Assembly: GCA_009379845.1 (NCBI GenBank)
Contig: WHSZ01000066.1
Location: 1 to 33,487, forward strand
Direction: 5' to 3'
Length of the DNA stretch: 33,487 nt
Source of the DNA: Pseudonocardiaceae bacterium
GTDB lineage: Bacteria > Actinomycetota > Actinomycetes > Mycobacteriales > Pseudonocardiaceae
Below, piece by piece: positions 7,795 through 15,659 of the stretch. A model generated the notes under the pieces. The model saw only the letters and a program-made list of their open reading frames with translations. It ran no database searches and was not told the origin of the DNA. The position numbers were made by a program, and so were the translations under genes. The stretch's first letter is position 1, and every line of letters begins with the position of its first letter.

Positions 7795-8825
7795 CAAGCC
7801 GGCTCGCGGGGCTCACCCTCGACGACGAGCAGCGCGATCTGATCGCGGTGCTCGACCAGTTCCGTGCGGAGCACCTGGCCGCCGGGCCGGGCGAGGTGTC
7901 GGCGGCTCGCGATCAGCTCGTCCAATGGGGGCTGTGGGTCATCGGCGCGCCGACCGTAGTCGGCGGCGGAGGTGCCGACCCGCGAACCACATTACTTGCC
8001 GTGCACCGGCTTGCGGGTGCTTTCCCCGCCCTCGCACTCGCCTGCGTGCACGCGCACGCGGCGAGCCTGGTGCTCGCCGCACACCAGCGTTGGCGGGTCC
8101 GCGGCGAGCGCGCCTGCACCGGTGTTCCGGTCGCCGTGGTGGACGGCCGCGGTGCAGACCTGTGCTGGGACCCGGAAAGGGAGTTGCTGCGTGGCGTGAT
8201 CGATCGGGTGGACGCGGGCGAGGACGAGCCACTGCTGGTGGTGCTGGAACCGCCGCAGCACGACGGCCTGGTGGTGCTCGCCTCGAGCCCCGGCGAAGCG
8301 CTGTTCGGTCCGCCGCAACGACAGACCGGGTTGCTCGGCGCGCACACCCGGTCCGTCCGGTTGACCGGCGAGTACATAGTGGACTCCGAGCCGGATATGC
8401 CCACCGTGGCCGCCCGCGCGGTGTTCCGGCTCGGTTGCGCCGCGATTGCCTGTGGCATCGCGGAATCCGCCCTGGAACGCGCCACGGACTACGCGCGGCA
8501 GCGGGTGCAGTTCGACACGCCGCTGATCGAGATGTCGGCTGTGCGGTCCCAGCTGGCGGACGCCGAACTGCGGGTGCGGCGCTGCACGCACGCCCTGTTC
8601 GGGCTGGCCGCGGAGGCGGACGTGCTCGAGCCGGCGCGAGCCGGTGATGTGGCCGGGACCCTGCGATCGGCCACCAGTGACGCGATCGAGGTGGCAACCG
8701 CCGCCGTACAGGTGCACGGCGGCTACGGCTATCTGACCGAGTACCGCGTCGAGGGATTGCTACGGGACGCGGTGTCCCTGCGCGCCGCGTCGGCGGCCTT
8801 CGCGGCCGGCCACGAACTCGCATAG
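7791..8825 (+). CDS. Divergent acyl-CoA dehydrogenase-like protein lacking the catalytic base segment
   Basis: A 344-residue acyl-CoA dehydrogenase homologue recognisable by YARQRVQFDTPLIEM and AVQVHGGYGYLTEYRVEGLLRDAVSL in the C-terminal helical domain. It is shorter than the usual 380 residues, its middle domain has no TEPxAGSD motif, and it stops shortly after LLRDA. The segment that would carry the catalytic Glu (YEGT) is missing. Alone it is unlikely to be an ordinary dehydrogenase. In actinobacterial steroid degradation, pairs of unequal FadE proteins form alpha2beta2 enzymes in which cofactor and catalytic residues are split, so this may be the partner of the 3313-4482 protein. It starts at ATG 7791 within the stop of the ring hydrolase gene. 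Confidence 0.82.
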   Translation: MTSRLAGLTLDDEQRDLIAVLDQFRAEHLAAGPGEVSAARDQLVQWGLWVIGAPTVVGGGGADPRTTLLAVHRLAGAFPALALACVHAHAASLVLAAHQRWRVRGERACTGVPVAVVDGRGADLCWDPERELLRGVIDRVDAGEDEPLLVVLEPPQHDGLVVLASSPGEALFGPPQRQTGLLGAHTRSVRLTGEYIVDSEPDMPTVAARAVFRLGCAAIACGIAESALERATDYARQRVQFDTPLIEMSAVRSQLADAELRVRRCTHALFGLAAEADVLEPARAGDVAGTLRSATSDAIEVATAAVQVHGGYGYLTEYRVEGLLRDAVSLRAASAAFAAGHELA

Positions 8826-8834
8826 GAGCGGGCG

Positions 8835-10514
8835 ATGAATCCGATACACGCGGAACCGGTGCCACTACGCGGCACCCGGCTGACCGATGAGCTGGTGGAC
8901 GAGTACCTGGCCACCGGGCAGTGGACCCGGCGCCCGCTGCGAACGTTACTGTCCGACGCCGCCGCGGAGGTCCCCGACCGGCCGGCCGCGGTCGGCTACC
9001 TGGGCTCGGATCGGGTCGATTCGCTGAGCTACGCGGAGCTGGACGAGCTGGCGCACCGGTACGCGGACGGGCTCGCAGCGCTCGGCGTGGCGGCCGGCGA
9101 CGGGGTCGCGGTGATGCTGCCCAATCAGATCGAGTTCGCCGCGCTGATCTTCGCTATCAACGAGCTCGGCGCGGTATACACCGGGATCCCCATCGCCTAC
9201 GGGGAACGTGAGATCGAGGTCATCCTGGGCCGCTGTGAAGCGCGGGTGCTGGTGGTCCCGGAGTCATACCGGAACGTCGAGCACCTCGAGCTGATCCGCT
9301 CGCTGCGGGGCCGGTTACCCGCACTGCGCACCGTGGTGGTTGCCGATGCGGCGCGGATCCCGTTGCGGGCAGGCGAGATGGCGCTCGCCGAGCTGGCATC
9401 CAGCGCGCCGGACGAGCCGCCTGACCCGATGCCCTCTTCGATGTCGCAGCCCGATCCGCTCGCGCTGTGCCACATCGGGTTCACCTCGGGAACCACGGGT
9501 GAGCCGAAGGGCGTGATGAACACGCACCAGACGCTGTACGCGGTGCTGAGCAACTGGGCCCGGCACGCCGGTGGTGAGCAGGCCCTCGGTGATCCGATGG
9601 TGAACCTGGTGGCTTCGCCGGTCGGGCACCACACCGGGTTCCTGTGGGGGGTACTGCTCACCGCACACCTGCGGGGCACGGCCGTCTACCTCGATCGCTG
9701 GTCACCGGGCACCGCGGCGGAGATCATCAACGCGGAGCGGATCACCGCGATGTTCGGCGCGCCGACGTTTCTGCAGGACCTGCTCACCACCGACCTGGCA
9801 GGTGGTTCCGACTGTCCACTTCGGATGGTCGTGCTGGCGGGCGCGCCGGTTCCGCGCGATCTTCCGGATACCGCTGGGGAACGATTCGGCTGTTACGTCT
9901 GCCCTGCGTGGGGAATGACCGAGTACGGCATCGGCATTTCCTGCGCGCCGTCGTTGCCCGCGGCCGCGCAGCGCACCGACGGCGTGCCGGTGCCGGGCTG
10001 CGCGGTGCGGGTGGTGCGGGAGGACGGCGCCGCGACCGGGTACGGCGAGGTGGGCGCCCTGCAAATCGGTGGGGCAGGCCTGTTCCTTGGCTACTACCAG
10101 CGGCCGGATGCGAACGCCGAGGCGTTCCACGACGGATGGTTCCGCACCGGCGATACCGCGATGCTGTTCGAGGACGGCACGGTGAGCCTGCAGGGACGCA
10201 GCAAGGATCTGATCATCCGCGGTGGCGAGAACATCCCGGTCGTTGAGGTGGAGAGCCTGCTGTTCGCGCATCCCGATATCGCCAACGTCGCGGTGGTCGG
10301 AATACCGGATACCCGGCTGGGTGAGCGTGCCTGCGCGGTCGTGGTGCCTTCCGGTGCGCACCGGCCGACGTTGCCAGAACTTACCGAATACCTGCGCGAA
10401 CGTGGCATGTCCACGCATTTCCTTCCTGAGCGGTTGGAGCTCGTGGACGCGCTGCCGATGACATCCAGCGGAAAGATCAAGAAAGCTGAGCTCAGAAATT
10501 GGCTTGCCGATTGA
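8835..10514 (+). CDS. AMP-forming acyl-CoA ligase (cyclohexanecarboxylate-CoA ligase-like)
   Basis: A 559-residue ANL-superfamily ligase. Motifs in order: the phosphate loop FTSGTTGEPKGVMNTH (about residue 216), AWGMTEYGIGIS (A5), GWFRTGDTAML with the ribose-binding Asp (A7), GRSKDLIIRGGENIPVVEVE (A8 hinge), and the adenylation Lys in TSSGKIKKAEL near the C-terminus. It adenylates a carboxylic acid and transfers it to CoA. Given the ring-hydrolase and dehydrogenase genes upstream and the importer downstream, the substrate is probably the alicyclic acid that enters the pathway (AliA-like role). A medium-chain fatty acid ligase cannot be excluded from motifs alone. GGAGCGGGCG precedes ATG 8835. 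Confidence 0.9.
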   Translation: MNPIHAEPVPLRGTRLTDELVDEYLATGQWTRRPLRTLLSDAAAEVPDRPAAVGYLGSDRVDSLSYAELDELAHRYADGLAALGVAAGDGVAVMLPNQIEFAALIFAINELGAVYTGIPIAYGEREIEVILGRCEARVLVVPESYRNVEHLELIRSLRGRLPALRTVVVADAARIPLRAGEMALAELASSAPDEPPDPMPSSMSQPDPLALCHIGFTSGTTGEPKGVMNTHQTLYAVLSNWARHAGGEQALGDPMVNLVASPVGHHTGFLWGVLLTAHLRGTAVYLDRWSPGTAAEIINAERITAMFGAPTFLQDLLTTDLAGGSDCPLRMVVLAGAPVPRDLPDTAGERFGCYVCPAWGMTEYGIGISCAPSLPAAAQRTDGVPVPGCAVRVVREDGAATGYGEVGALQIGGAGLFLGYYQRPDANAEAFHDGWFRTGDTAMLFEDGTVSLQGRSKDLIIRGGENIPVVEVESLLFAHPDIANVAVVGIPDTRLGERACAVVVPSGAHRPTLPELTEYLRERGMSTHFLPERLELVDALPMTSSGKIKKAELRNWLAD

Positions 10515-10543
10515 ACATCAGCCCGAACTCGGAGGTGACAAAG

Positions 10544-11872
10544 GTGTCAACCAGGGCTAGCGCCGGGCCCGGCGCGGAGTTGTCAAACGAGCAGAAGTCG
10601 CGAGCGGCTGTGCGTGGCGCGTTCGCGGGGTTCTTCGTTGACATGTTCGACGTGTACCTACCCGTCGTCGCGCTCGCTCCCGCGGTCGCCTACTTCCAGG
10701 CGACCGACGTGTCCGCGACTACCGCGTCGGTGATCGCCGCGATGATCTTCGTGGCGACCCTGCTCGGCCGGCCGGTCGGCGCGGCGGTTTTCGGGCATCT
10801 CGGTGACAAGATCGGCCGCCGACGAACGGCGATCATCTCGGTCGCCGGGTTCGGCGTGGTGACGCTGCTACTCGCGATGATGCCCGGATACCAGCAAATC
10901 GGTCTCACCGCGGTGGTGCTGATGATCGTGCTCCGGTTCATCGACGGGGTGTTCCTCGGCGGTGAGTACACCGCGGCGAGTCCACTCGCGATGGAGTACA
11001 GTCCGAAGCAGAAGCGAGGGCTGAACGGCGCCATCATCATGACCGGCTTCCCGCTCGCCTACTGCGCGATCTCGTTGCTGACCCTGCTCACCCTGCAGAT
11101 CGCGCCGGCCGGTGACCTGGACAGCCCGTACGTGCAGTGGGGATGGCGGATCCCGTTCGTGTTCGGCGCGCTGCTCGCGTTCGCGTTCGTCTTCTACTAC
11201 GCGCGGTACGTGCCGGAATCGGACGTGTGGGAGAAGTCCGAGCGCAGCTCCTCGCCGTTGCGGGATCTGTTGCGCGGGCAGAATCTGCGTAGCTTCATGC
11301 AGGTTTTCCTGATGATGACCGGCGTGTGGCTCACCCTGTTCATGGTGTCCGCGGTACTGCCCGAGGTGCTGAAGTCCGCGGTGGGGCTGAGCGACGGGAA
11401 GGTGACCACCGCGGTGCTGCTGGCCAGCGCCGCCGCGGTCGGCGGGTATCTCGCCGCCGGGGTGCTCAGCCAGCGCTACGGCCGCCGGCCGATGTTCATC
11501 GGATTCGGGATCGTCAGCGCGACGATCGGTGCCGTGGTGTACGCGATCGTGGTGAGCCTCGGCGAGAACCAGTTCGGACTGGTGATCCCGCTGGTGATCG
11601 TGATCAACGTGCTGGTGCTGTCCTGCTGGGGCATCGTGACCACGTACGTGAACGAGCGCTTCCACACCGGGGTGCGGGCCAGTGGCTTCGGCCTCGGCTA
11701 CACCCTCGCGGTGATCATCCCGTCGTTCTACGCGTTCTACCAGACCGGGTTGTCCGCGTTCATGGCCAAGGAGTACACCCCGGTCGTTCTGCTGGTGATC
11801 GGCGGTGCGCTGATGTCCCTCGGCGCCGCGCTCGGCCCGGAGTCGCGAGACGTGGATATCCGGGACGACTGA
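10544..11872 (+). CDS. MFS transporter, metabolite:H+ symporter (MHS) type
   Basis: A 442-residue membrane protein with about twelve hydrophobic segments. The MFS signatures are GHLGDKIGRRRTA between helices 2 and 3, RFIDGVFLGGEYTAASPLAMEY at helix 4-5, and SQRYGRRPMF in the second half. The long helix 2-3 loop and the FLGGEYTAA motif match the MHS family (ShiA, ProP, KgtP), which imports carboxylates with protons. GTG 10544 is chosen because an excellent GGAGGTGA lies six bases upstream; in-frame 10499 would overlap the ligase end. It is placed directly after the CoA ligase, consistent with import of the acid that the ligase activates. Confidence 0.92.
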   Translation: MSTRASAGPGAELSNEQKSRAAVRGAFAGFFVDMFDVYLPVVALAPAVAYFQATDVSATTASVIAAMIFVATLLGRPVGAAVFGHLGDKIGRRRTAIISVAGFGVVTLLLAMMPGYQQIGLTAVVLMIVLRFIDGVFLGGEYTAASPLAMEYSPKQKRGLNGAIIMTGFPLAYCAISLLTLLTLQIAPAGDLDSPYVQWGWRIPFVFGALLAFAFVFYYARYVPESDVWEKSERSSSPLRDLLRGQNLRSFMQVFLMMTGVWLTLFMVSAVLPEVLKSAVGLSDGKVTTAVLLASAAAVGGYLAAGVLSQRYGRRPMFIGFGIVSATIGAVVYAIVVSLGENQFGLVIPLVIVINVLVLSCWGIVTTYVNERFHTGVRASGFGLGYTLAVIIPSFYAFYQTGLSAFMAKEYTPVVLLVIGGALMSLGAALGPESRDVDIRDD

Positions 11873-13014
11873 TGCCCGGCTCCCGGACACCCGGTGCACT
11901 GGACGGGCTGCGCGTGGTGGACTTTTCCACCCTGCTGCCGGGACCGCTTGCCACCCTGCTGCTCGCCGAAGCCGGCGCGGACGTGGTCAAGGTGGAGCGG
12001 CCGGGAGCCGGCGACGAGATGCGGTCGTACACGCCGCGGTTGGGCAGCACCAGCGCGAATTTCGCGTTGCTCAACCGCGGCAAGCGCAGCGTCACGGCGG
12101 ACCTGAAGGATCCGGAAGGACACGCCGCGGTGTGGCGGTTGCTGACCGAAACGGACGTGGTGGTCGAGCAGTTCCGGCCCGGTGTGCTTGATCGCCTCGG
12201 GCTCGGCTACGAGCAGGTGCGCGAGGCCAATCCCGGCGTGGTGTACTGCTCGGTCACCGGCTACGGCCAGCACGGTCCGATGGCGCAGCGTGCGGGCCAC
12301 GACCTGACGTACCTCGCCGAGGCGGGATTGCTGGACGTGGTCCGGGATGGTGCCGGCGATTCCCCGTTGCCGGCGACGGTCCTCGCCGATATCGCGGGCG
12401 GTTCCTACCCCGCGGTACTGAACATCCTGCTCGCGTTGACCGCACGGGCGCGCACCGGAATCGGGGCACACCTGGACATCTCCATGACGGACAACGTCTT
12501 TCCGTTGGCGTACACCGGAATCGCGAACCACGAGGCGACCGGTGACTGGCCGACCCCCGCGGCGGGGCTGCTAACCGGTGGCAGCCCCCGATACCGGGTG
12601 TACCGCACCGCGGACCGGCGGCAGCTGGCCGCGGCGCCGATCGAGGAACGGTTCTGGGCGCGGTTCTGCGAGCTGATCGAACTGCCGGACGAGTTGCGCG
12701 ACGACAGCGTCGATCCGGCGAAGACCATCGCCGCGGTCGCTGACCGGATCGCCGCACGGTCCAGTGTGGACTGGCAGCGCCGGTTCGATGGCGAGGACGT
12801 GTGCTGCGCGATCGTCGCGACCCAGGCGGAAGCGCATGCCGCGCTGCTGGAGAATTCCGAACACCAGCGGCATCGGGTGCGTGGGCACGGGGTTGACGCG
12901 ATGGCGTTGCCGATGCCGCTCGCGCCGCAGCTGCGCGGTGGCCCGCGTGCGCGGTCGTTTCCGGAACTGGGCGAGCACAACTCGCTGCTCGAATCCGTCG
13001 AGACGGGAGAGTGA
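11872..13014 (+). CDS. CaiB/BaiF family protein, alpha-methylacyl-CoA racemase-like
   Basis: A 380-residue family III protein: ALDGLRVVDFSTLLPGPLATLLLAEAGADVVKVERPGAGD, NRGKRSVTADL, then SVTGYGQHGPMAQRAGHDLTYLAEAGLL. The GHD motif (Asp about residue 144) and the GYGQ segment resemble alpha-methylacyl-CoA racemases more than formyl- or carnitine-CoA transferases, whereas the first operon gene has GYD. It may therefore epimerise the alpha carbon of a branched or cyclic acyl-CoA instead of moving CoA; sequence alone does not settle this. It begins at ATG 11872, sharing one base with the transporter stop, and the next gene overlaps its end. Confidence 0.87.
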   Translation: MPGSRTPGALDGLRVVDFSTLLPGPLATLLLAEAGADVVKVERPGAGDEMRSYTPRLGSTSANFALLNRGKRSVTADLKDPEGHAAVWRLLTETDVVVEQFRPGVLDRLGLGYEQVREANPGVVYCSVTGYGQHGPMAQRAGHDLTYLAEAGLLDVVRDGAGDSPLPATVLADIAGGSYPAVLNILLALTARARTGIGAHLDISMTDNVFPLAYTGIANHEATGDWPTPAAGLLTGGSPRYRVYRTADRRQLAAAPIEERFWARFCELIELPDELRDDSVDPAKTIAAVADRIAARSSVDWQRRFDGEDVCCAIVATQAEAHAALLENSEHQRHRVRGHGVDAMALPMPLAPQLRGGPRARSFPELGEHNSLLESVETGE

Positions 13015-13997
13015 TCCGGGTGCGGGCCGTGGTTGTGGAGGAGTTCGGGACGCCCGAGGCGCTGCGGGTGCGCGAGCTGCCGCCGCCGGCTCCTGCCGCT
13101 GGCGAGGTGGTGGTGGACGTCCAGGCGGCCGGGGTGAACTTCCCCGACCTGCTGGTGGTGGACGGCAGCTACCAGATCCTGCCGGAACGTCCGTTCAGCC
13201 CTGGCAAGGAGATCGCCGGCGTGGTGGACTCCGTCGGCTCCGGCGTCACGGACTTCGTTGCGGGGCAACGGGTCATGGCGCAGATCGAGCACGGTGGTTA
13301 CCGCGAGCGGGTGGCGGCGCCGGCCGCGCAGCTGGTACCGCTGCCGGACGACATGTCCTATGTAGACGCCGCGGCGTTCGGCATGGGATACCTGACCGCG
13401 TATTTCGCGTTGCGGCGAAGGGCGCGGTTGGCTGCCGGCGAGACGGTGCTGGTGACCGGCGCAGGCGGGTGCGTCGGGTCGGCCTCGGTGCAGCTGGCGA
13501 AGGCGCTCGGGGCCACCGTGATCGCGGTGGCCAGGGACGAGCGGCGCGGCGAGCTCGCCCGGGCGCAGGGCGCCGATCACGTACTGCCAGCCGAACCCGG
13601 GCTGTTGCGTGATCGGGTTCGGGAGTGCACGAGCGGGCGCGGCGCGGATGTGGTCGTTGAGCTGGTGGGTGGCACGACGTTCGCGGAAGCCTTGCGGGCG
13701 ACCGCATGGGAGGGGCGGCTGGTGGTGATCGGCTTCGCAGGCGGCGAGATTCCGGTGATCAAGGCGGGACACCTGCTGGTGAAGAACATCGCGGTGCTCG
13801 GGCTGCAGGCCAGCGATTACCGGGACCGTGAGCCGGCCACGATGCGCGCCGCCCTCGGCGAGCTGCTCGAGCTGTACACGGCCGGGAAGCTGCGAGTGCC
13901 GATCGCCGGCACGTTCCCGCTCGAGCGGGCGGCCGAGGCGCTGGAGGCGGTACGCAACGGCGGGCTGTCCGGCAACGTGGTGCTGACCTGCCCGTGA
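13011..13997 (+). CDS. Zinc-free MDR oxidoreductase (quinone oxidoreductase-like)
   Basis: A 328-residue medium-chain dehydrogenase/reductase: N-terminal GroES-like domain (VDVQAAGVNFPDLLVVDG, PGKEIAGVV) and a Rossmann domain with LVTGAGGCVGSASVQLAKALGATVIAVARDE. The zinc-binding cysteines of alcohol dehydrogenases are absent, as in NADPH:quinone oxidoreductases and acryloyl-CoA or enoyl-CoA reductases such as AcuI. The arginine after the second Rossmann strand suggests NADPH. It is the last gene of the catabolic operon, coupled through GTGA, and may reduce an unsaturated pathway intermediate or a quinone; the substrate is unknown. Confidence 0.88.
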   Translation: MIRVRAVVVEEFGTPEALRVRELPPPAPAAGEVVVDVQAAGVNFPDLLVVDGSYQILPERPFSPGKEIAGVVDSVGSGVTDFVAGQRVMAQIEHGGYRERVAAPAAQLVPLPDDMSYVDAAAFGMGYLTAYFALRRRARLAAGETVLVTGAGGCVGSASVQLAKALGATVIAVARDERRGELARAQGADHVLPAEPGLLRDRVRECTSGRGADVVVELVGGTTFAEALRATAWEGRLVVIGFAGGEIPVIKAGHLLVKNIAVLGLQASDYRDREPATMRAALGELLELYTAGKLRVPIAGTFPLERAAEALEAVRNGGLSGNVVLTCP

Positions 13998-13998
13998 G

Positions 13999-14004
13999 TA
14001 CTAT
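13999..14004 (+). promoter_or_regulatory. Putative -10 element of a leaderless promoter
   Basis: TACTAT lies seven bases before GTG 14012, the spacing expected when transcription starts at the start codon itself. It lies just after the stop of the MDR gene, so the downstream regulator pair may have its own promoter independent of the catabolic operon. No convincing -35 was seen. Confidence 0.45.
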
Positions 14005-14011
14005 TCGGTGT

Positions 14012-14539
14012 GTGAGCCGAATGCTGGTGCAACCTGACGAGCTCGGCGCGCTACTTGGTGCGGTACGGCGTTCGTCGTGGCGGTGGGAATGCCAGGGCAA
14101 CTACGCGGTCGATGGCGAGGATCTACGGCGGTGGCTGGCCGGTGAACCAACCGTCGAGACCGACGACGACCGGGCCTGGGTCGACTACGTTCGCCGACTG
14201 CACACGGCAGGTATCCCTTTCGAACGAGTGCGCATGCTGACCGAGCCGCTAACCGACTACCTGCGGTGGATGCTGGACACCACTGACCGCAATGTCGATG
14301 CGGGCGAGGACATCCGGTGGATCGAGCAGCGCCTGGCAGTTGAGCTGGGAATGCCGGGCTACGACTTCTATATCCTTGACGACGAGCGAGTTGTGATCAT
14401 GAGATTCGACGACACGGCCGCGCTCACCGTGCTGGAAGTCGTCGAAGACCGGGATACACTCGCGCGACACCGTGCGTGGCGTGACCTCGTCTGGCCGCAC
14501 GCGATCCGACATGCCGACTACCCGCACAAGATGCCTTGA
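14012..14539 (+). CDS. DUF6879-family protein
   Basis: A 175-residue soluble acidic protein with SSWRWECQGNYAVDGEDLRRWLAGE near the N-terminus, RWMLDTTDRNVDAGEDIRWI in the middle and GYDFYILDDERVVIMRF towards the end. This is the pattern of DUF6879 proteins, which in actinomycetes are commonly encoded beside XRE-DUF5753 regulators. No catalytic motif is apparent. GTG 14012 is favoured by the -10 element at leaderless spacing; ATG 14021 and GTG 13994 are in frame. The stop overlaps the next gene's TTG by three bases (TTGA), so the two proteins are translationally coupled and probably act together. The function is unknown. Confidence 0.8.
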   Translation: MSRMLVQPDELGALLGAVRRSSWRWECQGNYAVDGEDLRRWLAGEPTVETDDDRAWVDYVRRLHTAGIPFERVRMLTEPLTDYLRWMLDTTDRNVDAGEDIRWIEQRLAVELGMPGYDFYILDDERVVIMRFDDTAALTVLEVVEDRDTLARHRAWRDLVWPHAIRHADYPHKMP

Positions 14540-15375
14540 ACCCTGAGAAGCGCCAACTGATCCTCGGCGACAGCCTGCGTAGGTTGCGGGAACAAGCCGG
14601 ATACGACACGGGCAAGGAGTTCGCCGAACACATCGGGTGGATGGCATCGAAGGTCAGCCGAATCGAGAACGGGCGCACACTTCCCGCGGATTCCGACGTC
14701 GCGGTGTGGCTGGACGCGATCGACGCCCCCGACACCGCCGCAGCGGAGATTCGCGACGAAGTACGCGACATACGGTTGGCCCGCGACAGCTGGCGGCAGC
14801 AACTTCGCCGCGGTCACGCCGATCGGCAGCGCGCTGAGGCGGTCGCGGAACACGAGGCGGCACGGATCACCGTAGTAGAGCCGTTCCTGGTGCCTGGCCT
14901 CGTGCAGACCGCGGACTACGCGCGGGCAGTGTTCACCATCGCCGCCGAGATACACGAGACACCCGCGGACACCGACGATGCGGTACGGGAACGCATCCGC
15001 CGACAAGACGTGTTGTACAACCCCGACAAGCACATCGAGATCCTGATCGCCGAAACCGCGTTGCGGTACCCGATCTGCCCCGCTCCGGTGATGGGGCCAC
15101 AGCTCGACAGGCTTGCCAATCTCGTCGGCCTGCCCCACGTGCGGCTCGGCGTTATCCCGATCGACAAGGTGCTACCGACGATCACCATGCACGGCTACGC
15201 GATCCTCGATGACAGCGTGACAATCGAGATCAACCACACCGAGCTCGCTGTTACCGACCCGGATGAGGTCGCGCTCTATCGCCGGATAACCGACGGACTC
15301 TGGGAGGCGGCCACCGAAGGCAACGAAGCCCGGGCGATCCTGCAGCGGGTGACCGCAGACCTTCGAACCACGTGA
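14536..15375 (+). CDS. XRE-family regulator with DUF5753 domain
   Basis: A 279-residue protein with an N-terminal helix-turn-helix (LGDSLRRLREQAGYDTGKEFAEHIGWMASKVSRIENGR, residues 8-45). A DUF5753 domain follows from about residue 110, with the family-typical VEPFLVPGLVQTADYARAVF, then VRERIRRQDVLY and LIAETALRYPI. Such proteins are abundant in Streptomyces and relatives, usually paired with a small DUF397 or DUF6879 protein, and some control development or antibiotic production. The start is TTG 14536, inside the stop of the DUF6879 gene. There is a gene-poor stretch of about 150 bp before the SRP RNA in which I see nothing else. Confidence 0.9.
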   Translation: MNPEKRQLILGDSLRRLREQAGYDTGKEFAEHIGWMASKVSRIENGRTLPADSDVAVWLDAIDAPDTAAAEIRDEVRDIRLARDSWRQQLRRGHADRQRAEAVAEHEAARITVVEPFLVPGLVQTADYARAVFTIAAEIHETPADTDDAVRERIRRQDVLYNPDKHIEILIAETALRYPICPAPVMGPQLDRLANLVGLPHVRLGVIPIDKVLPTITMHGYAILDDSVTIEINHTELAVTDPDEVALYRRITDGLWEAATEGNEARAILQRVTADLRTT

Positions 15376-15514
15376 TGTCGGGGGCGGGGTGACGCGCTGC
15401 CCGCGAACCGGCGGCGCTGGCGTCCGGAAGCACCGGTCACGGGTGAGCAGGCGGGGGTTTCGCTCACCGGTGGGCGATGATCGACCGGGCGCGCGGTCGC
15501 CCCGAGCGAGCAGA

Positions 15515-15520
15515 TACACT
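15515..15520 (+). promoter_or_regulatory. -10 box of the SRP RNA gene
   Basis: TACACT is seven bases before the inferred 5' end of the RNA at G15528. The region 17-18 bases upstream is GC-rich and gives no clear -35 match. Confidence 0.5.
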
Positions 15521-15527
15521 GACAAAC

Positions 15528-15613
15528 GGACCCCGTGCGGCGTTCACCTCGCGAACCTCCCCAGGGCCGGAAGGCAGCAAGGATAAGCGGGCTCTGGCGG
15601 GTGCGCGGGGTCC
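15528..15613 (+). ncRNA. ffs: Signal recognition particle RNA (4.5S-type)
   Basis: The diagnostic Ffh-binding hairpin is present around 15571-15590: CAGGGCCGGAAGGCAGCA with the GGAA tetraloop and the conserved asymmetric loop on the 3' side. The RNA ends close perfectly: GGACCCCGTGC at 15528-15538 pairs with GCGCGGGGTCC at 15603-15613, with one G-U pair. The length of about 86 nt fits the small bacterial SRP RNA that lacks an Alu domain. A TACACT -10 box (15515-15520) lies seven bases upstream of the first paired G. The closing helix is followed by CCCTTTTGTTT, a plausible terminator. ffs is a common neighbour of dnaX-ybaB-recR in bacteria. Confidence 0.93.
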
Positions 15614-15659
15614 CCTTTTGTTTGGGCCTCTTTTCCGGTGCTCAGGGTGTGCGGCGCCG

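Noticed and set aside
12405..13772. A 455-codon minus-strand frame opposite the CaiB/MDR genes, and similar long frames at 22827-24179 and 3046-4116
   Set aside because: These mirror well-supported plus-strand genes, have no domain signatures or ribosome sites and follow the GC-rich shadow pattern.
15376..15527. Possible tRNA gene near ffs or dnaX
   Set aside because: No cloverleaf, T-loop GTTCGA or acceptor pairing was found here or in the other intergenic gaps.
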